A stretch of 64,000 bases of DNA, taken from NCBI GenBank assembly GCA_015501585.1, contig JADNRY010000266.1:21155-85154 (forward strand), given 5' to 3'. Below the pieces are notes generated by a model that had not been told where the DNA came from, did not search any database, and saw only the letters and a list, made by a program, of their open reading frames with translations. Below are positions 58,485 through 64,000 of this stretch, piece by piece. The first letter of the stretch is position 1. Each line of letters begins with the position of its first letter. The position numbers and the translations under genes were made by a program. The stretch is from Rhodocollybia butyracea (taxonomy: Eukaryota > Basidiomycota > Agaricomycetes > Agaricales > Omphalotaceae).

Positions 58485-59274
58485 CCTGATAGTCAGCTGT
58501 CATTGCGTAACTGTGCGCGCCTTTCCCGGGACCTTGGGCGGGCAATCGACGGCGGCGCGGAAGCAGAAGAGAGACAGAGGAGACTCGAGAAAAGAGAGAG
58601 GAAAGGGCGGAAGAGAGAGGAAAGGGTAGAGTAGGTAGGGGTAGCACACATAGCAAAGGCAGGGGAAATTTTACCCTGCTAACAAGTCCATTGCGGGCAT
58701 TGGTTCTTCTTTTTGTTTTGGAGTAAGCAAGGAATCACAGAGAGAACAGGGATGGTCCAACGCTGAGGGTTTTTAAGAAAGTTCGGCAGAGTGATAACTT
58801 GTAATATATGATACACCACGCCTCAAGGCTGTAGGTATTAGATGCAAAATTATGTACAGATGTCGATATGTTACATGTAACGGCTGGCTTTACACCGTGA
58901 TTGGGCCGTGCAAGTCGCGTCAAGAGTCGCGTAACAGGGTGAGCGTGTGTGTGTATTGTATACACGGAGGAAACGTCTTTCCAGGTCACTCGGAGGTGTC
59001 TTTCCCTGGTCTGTTTTGTCTTTCTAATAAAATCCTTCACCCAAACCAATCCACGAAGTTCTGTGAGCAACGGAAAAAAAACGATGCGGTGCGCTTGGAC
59101 TCTGACATGTGATCGTGATACGATTCACTATTCGGCACACTCTTTTCCTTATCCCCTCTCGTTAGTCTGGCCCAACGGAGTCCACAACGTATATACCACT
59201 GTAGCAGTTACAGACATGGGCATCTGCAACTCGCACAAGCTAGCTGCTAGCTGCTGTAGTACATTCCAGGTACA
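58485..59274. other. No gene; purine-rich tract
   Basis: 58555-58630 is a GA-rich purine run. The remainder has no supported frame. Confidence 0.4.
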
Positions 59275-60660
59275 GTAGCAAAAATTTGGTGTAGCCTCGC
59301 CAATTCTTACCAGCTTTCTACCTTCCAGGGCTCTAAATATTTACTCAAAGTGGCTTTATATCACTCTCTCCTCAAAATCCAAATCACCCCCGATAATCCA
59401 ACGTATCCCACTGCACTGTCCCTCACACTACTAGTAGTATCCAGCCATAACATGAAATTTACCATAACTTGCCCAATCCTTACTCATATCCTTCGGCACA
59501 GGGCTCGAACTTTACATCAGGAGCTGCTCTCCGGTGCGCCGAACTCACAACCTAACCTCCCCTGGCTGCGCACGTTGACTGCATCCCTAAAGTATGCATC
59601 ATCCCCAAGTAGGTAACACAAAGTTTCTCTCATAACTCGCCTAATTTTTACTCAAATCCTTTGGTCCAGGACTCGAAATCTTCGCTGAACAATGCTCTCG
59701 TATGGGCTTACTTTATGTCAGGATTTTTATGATTCTGCATCAGCCGACGCTGTCGACTACATCCCTCAAGTAAGTAACATAATCTTTCTCATAGCTGGTC
59801 CAGTTTTTACTCAAATCCTTTCACCAAGGGCTCGAAATCTTCGCTGAACAATGCTCTCCTAAAGGCCAAGCTCTCGTCTGGGCTCCTTATCAATTCTGCA
59901 TGCACCGACACCGTTCACCGCATCTCCCAAGTTGTAACATAAATTTTCTCCTAACTCAGTCAATTTTTACTCAGATTCTTTGAGTCAGGGCTCGAAATCT
60001 ACGCTGAATGAAGCCGTCCTGTGGACTCGACTTGCACTCATGCTCTTCGTCAATTCTGCATCTGCCAGCAACTGCATCCCTCAAGTAAGACACATAAAAT
60101 TTCTTACAACTCAGTTAATATTTGCTCAAATCATATGATTTTCAAGCTCGGAATTTTTGCCGAAGAACGCCCCCCTGTGGCGCCAACCTGCGCCCACGCT
60201 TACGGTTGATTCTACATCTGCCGGCGCTGCTGACCGCATCCCTCAAGTCAGTAACTCAAAATTTCTTGCAACTCGGCCAATATTTACTCAAATTCTGTGA
60301 TTTAGGGCTCAAAATATTCGCTGAAGAAAGCTCTCCTGCAGGCTCAACTTGTGCTCACACTCTCCATCAATCCCGCATCCACTTGCACTGCTGACCACAT
60401 CGCTCAAAAGTAAGTAAGACAATTTTTTTCATAACTGGCTGATATTTACTCAAATTCTGTGATTCAGAGCTCGAAATATTTGCTGAAGAATGCTCTCCTG
60501 CAGACTCAACCTGCACTCACGCTCGCCATCAGTCCTGCATCTGCCGACACCGCTGACCGCAACTCCCAGGTCAGTAGCACAAAATTTCTTGCAACTCGGC
60601 CAATTTTTACTTAAATTCTTTGATCCAGAGCTCGAAATTGTTCATAGCTCTGCTAATTTT
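59275..60660 (+). repeat. Tandem array of about 160-bp exon-intron-like units
   Basis: Nine copies of the anchor (g/a)(g/c)TC(G/T)AAAT-like occur at 59329, 59502, 59670, 59829, 59989, 60145, 60306, 60468 and 60629, spaced 156-173 bp. Each unit has a 96-102 bp part open in one frame, consensus GSKSSLNNALLxAQLALTL then INSASADTADRIPQ, ending CAA followed by GTAAGT/GTCAGT. A 55-60 bp part follows, with a CTAAC/CAACT branch-like word, a TTTACTCAAAT tract and CAG. In units 3, 5 and 7 the open part is exactly 102 bp, so 34 codons in phase 0. Units 1 and 2 are degenerate. It is either a gene made of repeated exons or an element's subterminal repeat. Confidence 0.75.
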
Positions 60661-60876
60661 TACTTGATCCTATTGACCGTGATTCGATCGCTCTCTGACT
60701 GGCCTGACCGGCCTGTATGAACGTTCATTAGTTGGCTATGTAATTCTGACCCCTCGTGTTGCCCATGCACTTACTGAGACATACGCTTGCTAATGTATGA
60801 GGTAATTGTAGAAAACCTGTAATATCACCTCGAAGTTTTTACTCTCTCTCTCCCTTTGTCTCTATAAACTATCTTT
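60661..60876. promoter_or_regulatory. Upstream region of recombinase 2
   Basis: Pyrimidine-rich ctctctctccctttgtctc followed by TATAAAC at 60862, 15 bp before the ATG: a plausible core promoter. Confidence 0.4.
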
Positions 60877-62546
60877 ATGTCTCTCACTATCAATATCTCA
60901 ACTGATGATGCTTATACTGGTGTTTTAACCGCAATAAATGAACCTGCTGAACCTGCCGACATCCTTGATGATTTAGAAGAAACCCAAGACCACATGGGTC
61001 TTGAAGCTGATAGTTTGAAAGGAACGGAGGTGGAAGATGGTGCAACGATGGATTTAACAGACTTGTTACAAAGTATCAAAGAGGTTTCAAAAGGAGTCTC
61101 TGAGAAAACAGGCAACGAGTATCTACGGTAAGCCTATGCTTTCTCAATCTTGGGATCATGAAGTGTAACAGTTTCTATTCAAGCCTAATTAAGCAGGCCG
61201 AAAAGTTTGTTCATGTGCGTAAAATGATACCAGAGGGGACTAAGCTTTTTTGTGATAAACCACATCCACAAACGGCTGAATTTCTTGCAGCATGGATTAT
61301 GGACACGTAAGGAAATAGATTATCCTTTTTGGGGTTACACTTAATCGTCTCTAGCTGTGACGAGATAAACCTCAATGGGACACCAAAGGACTCATCAGTC
61401 GAGCGTGCAACTTTTACTCATGCACAGAAGATGCGTGCAGCTGCAACATTTGGATTCGGACGGGTTCATGGCTTGGGCATGCTTGCATGGCACCGCAGCG
61501 AGGTGTCAGGAAAGATGCTCGGAAATCCATCAGTCTCGGAAACTTTAACAAGTTATATGCTATCTCTCCGTCGCCGTAAGGTTTGTGTCTCACTGGTGTC
61601 ATAATAGATATGTACTGAACTGGAGTCTCCTCATTCAGACTTTAAAAGGAGAGATCTCACTCAGTGCGCGTGCTGTTACTTCAGTAAGTCTGGTCATGTT
61701 TGTTGTACCTATGTGCAACCTATGTGTTTAAGCCTAAATGCATTATCTCGTTAGGCATTGATTTCACAGTTATATAACTACAATAATCAACCTGTGTTCC
61801 AAGAACCACAAGCATACAAGCCATCAGCTCGGAATGTTCCCAAGGAACCGGATGGTTGGGGCGGAACTCGATCACGCACAGAGTGTAATCTGGGATACTG
61901 TCTTTCCTTTTGTGGTCTCCTCCGGGTTGACGAACTGTTAAAAATCCAAGTGCACGATATTGAGTTGGAAACAAACCCTGAAACCGGCCTGGTTATTACC
62001 TTGACCCTCCACCTTCCCTTTCGCAAGACAAGCCAGTTTGGAGGTAAGTCATGTTCATGAGAAATTCCTAGGCTTAATTCCATTGTTAGAGATTAAACCA
62101 TTTGTATTTCATGTGATGCCTGATCAGTACGCTCATCTGTGTGTTGTACGCGCATATCTACGATGGATTCTGGTTTCAGGCATCACCGAGGGCTATGTTT
62201 TTCGGAAAATGCGTGCCAACGATCGCATTGCAGAAGAAAACGAACCTATGGTGAGTCCTCATCTCGATGTATTTTTACTTTTGCTTGAAACCATGTTTAG
62301 ACCTCGGAGCAATTTCTTGAGATGTTCAGGAACAATCTCGTTGATGTTGGAGTTGACCCCTTGCCTTATGGTACGCACTCCTTCAGACGTGGGGGGTGCC
62401 AATGGCTGTCGGTTGAACGACGTTGGCCACTACGTCAAATCTGCGAGTGGGGAGGCTGGAGCCAGGAGTTCACACATCTGACCATTGTCAAGTACCTCAT
62501 CTCAGTCAATGATAATCCCTCCATTCATCGTTATGATTTTTTTTAA
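60877..62546 (+). CDS. Tyrosine recombinase of a Crypton-like element
   Basis: Seven exons (60877-61127, 61184-61306, 61355-61580, 61639-61683, 61755-62043, 62090-62250, 62301-62546) give 446 residues. An acidic start (EPADILDDLEETQDHMGLEAD) precedes a helical DNA-binding half (LIKQAEKFVHVRKMIPEGT, MLSLRRRKTLKGEISLSARA). The catalytic half has Arg in FCGLLRVDELLKIQ, His-x-x-Arg in YGTHSFRRGGCQW, WGGWSQE, and Tyr in TIVKYLISVND. All are present and every junction keeps the frame. Unlike recombinase 1 it has no GCR1_C-like tail. It is preceded by the tandem array and converges with the - strand gene at 62695. Confidence 0.8.
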
Positions 62547-62694
62547 TATGAACCGTGCACCTGCTACAGTTTGTCCTACTTGTAATCGTTCATGTCACTG
62601 TGCATAGCCATTAATATTAGACGAGTATGTACATTTATGAACAGGAGTAACTAAAGCTCAAGTAACGAGACGAAATTATTAAGTGTATTAAATT

Positions 62695-64000
62695 TTAATC
62701 AATGTCCATCTGGTTTTCCTTCAGCACGAGGTATCGACGTGCAATGGCAGACTTATCAGTCATCACCTTACCGCGATTAGAAAAATGTGTATCAAATTGA
62801 GCCCCATACTCATTCCTTGCCTTCACACATAATTCCTGGTCATGTACCGCACGTTGGCCTCGTAGATGTGCAGTGATTGCTTTCCAGTTGAAGCGCTTAC
62901 CATCACTGGATGAGAACTCCATCCAAAATTCTTCTGGAGTGCTTGCATGGTACCGTTCAGCAACATACTGAACAGAGAACGAGAGCTGAAGAATAAACAA
63001 AAGATATGAAAGCCATACACACCTTCCACTCAGTCCAGGTTGCCTTGATGCCTTTCCAGCGTTGATCGTTCTTGTTTCGATACACATCAGGCCAGTAGCG
63101 AAGAGCGACGGGGATGCCTTTGATAAGGAGTAGCTTGCTGCATTCATGGGCGTCCCAGTTCGCACGTTCATCATCCCAGACACGATCAAGCCGGGGAATG
63201 TCATCGGCGAATGAGATCTGGCGGGGGTCAGGGATATCGTTGTAGGTGAACATGAGGGCTTGTGTGTGAGCGAGCGTGACAGCATAGGTTCTGTTGCTCT
63301 CGCAACTCTGCAATGAAAGTGAGGCATCTGCAAAGGATTGGTCAGTTAACGATAAAGGGACTGTAGAGAGAACAACGAACTATGAGAGGTGGCAGCAGAC
63401 TGAGGTTCAGGAACTGTTGCCGCCATCACCGATGCTGGCAAGGCAAGCTCAGGCATACCGGGAGTCTTTTGATGGACTTGCGTATCCATGTCCGACGACA
63501 TCCCCACCACAGTCATGGGCACAATGGTAGGCGTAGTTGAGATGGGTCCCGAAGGTAGAGCGGTTCGAAGAGTGGGTAGGTGGTGGGTGAGCATGGATGC
63601 TAGGCTGTCGATTCGATCGTTTGTGGATTGCATATACGTGGCAAGCATTTCCTAAGCTCAAGTTCATCAGCGAAAGATATTTGAGTGGTTATTTAAAAGT
63701 CACCCACCGAGCTATCAGTCTTGCGTTTTGCTTCAGCTTCAGCTTTCACTCTCCGTGCTAGCTCATCGGGAGGAATATACGGATAGGCATCACAAAAAGA
63801 TTTGGCCTGGTGGGTAACCAGCACGTTAGCTTGAACAAATGAACAGGGAAGAAAAGAGAGCTTACCAGCCGTAAAAGGTTCCTCTTTTCCTCCAGTGTCC
63901 GCATATCCTTGGAGCGTTCAGTGGCAAATACCTGCGCGCTTGCAGTCCCATCCCAGACAACCCCATCAGTTCATTTCGGCGTATCACTGAGAGCTTGAGC
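62695..64000 (-). CDS. Convergent gene, 5' end outside window; possibly element-associated
   Basis: Read leftward: an exon ending near 63866 (FATERSKDMRTLEEKRNLLR), 63806-63708 (AKSFCDAYPYIPPDELARRV), 63651-63381 (MLATYMQSTNDRIDSLASML and a Pro/Thr/Ser linker), 63327-63023 (VWDDERANWDAHECSKLLLI, VALRYWPDVYRNKNDQRWKG) and 62967-62695 (YVAERYHASTPEEFWMEFSS, WKAITAHLRGQRAVHDQELC, ending KENQMDID). All introns are 50-60 bp GT-AG and in phase. I do not recognise a named domain; the Trp-rich core resembles a protein type repeated in agaricomycete genomes. Tail-to-tail position 150 bp from recombinase 2 suggests the two may form one element. Confidence 0.65.

Noticed and set aside
58555..58640. Purine-rich tract as a triplex or origin element
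   Set aside because: Simple composition bias with no supporting structure nearby.
59275..60660. CRISPR-like regular repeats
   Set aside because: Whole units of about 160 bp are similar along their length; there are no short repeats with unique spacers, and the organism is eukaryotic.

Overview
The window reads as nuclear DNA of an agaricomycete (mushroom-forming) basidiomycete. Genes are split by many 45-70 bp GT-AG introns, with a few GC-AG. The gene content is typical of Agaricomycetes: a DUF7918-type protein, a Crinkler-header/kinase-like protein, Crypton-type tyrosine recombinases, a degenerate XPG-like nuclease and DUF6533-like membrane protein relics. There are no bacterial operons, no rRNA genes, no tRNA gene I can defend and no CRISPR array. 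All exon structures were worked out by hand from reading frame and splice consensus; no homology search was run.

Layout. 1-2.45 kb is duplicated debris: an inverted copy of the 17.4-19.4 kb block, cut by a hAT-like MITE, and a fragment of the next gene. 2.7-9.3 kb is an ordinary gene block on the + strand: an O-fucosyltransferase-like Golgi protein whose last exon is tandemly duplicated, an RCC1-repeat/PHD-finger protein, and a DUF7918 protein ending in SUMO-interaction-like motifs. 10.2-16.2 kb is on the - strand: an intact Crypton-type tyrosine recombinase, a broken XPG-like nuclease and an unrecognised gene. 17.4-31.1 kb is a decayed segmental array of short-chain dehydrogenase (SDR) and DUF6533-like copies, every SDR copy frameshifted, invaded by DNA elements and a LINE-like fragment.

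31.5-49.8 kb, plus an outlier at 57.1-58.5 kb, is the most distinctive part. It is a mosaic of eight related small-secreted-protein (SSP) genes. They share a nearly constant 5' module (TATA box, 5'UTR intron, signal peptide beginning MRL(S/N)) but carry diverged mature domains. Two copies (38.6 and 47.2 kb) are clearly intact and one (41.3 kb) may be rescued by an alternative splice donor; the others are truncated, frameshifted or disrupted by a transposon.

51.5-56.5 kb holds a PEX11-family gene with an 8-nt microexon, a small unknown gene and the intact Crinkler-header/kinase-like gene, the last flanked by direct repeats. 59.3-60.7 kb is a tandem array of about 160-bp units. Each looks like one exon of up to 34 in-phase codons plus one short intron. 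It lies directly upstream of a second, intact tyrosine recombinase (60.9-62.5 kb), which converges on a gene running off the right edge. The region is therefore a conserved gene block set in repeat-rich, recombining DNA where paralogous effector-like and transposon genes turn over quickly.
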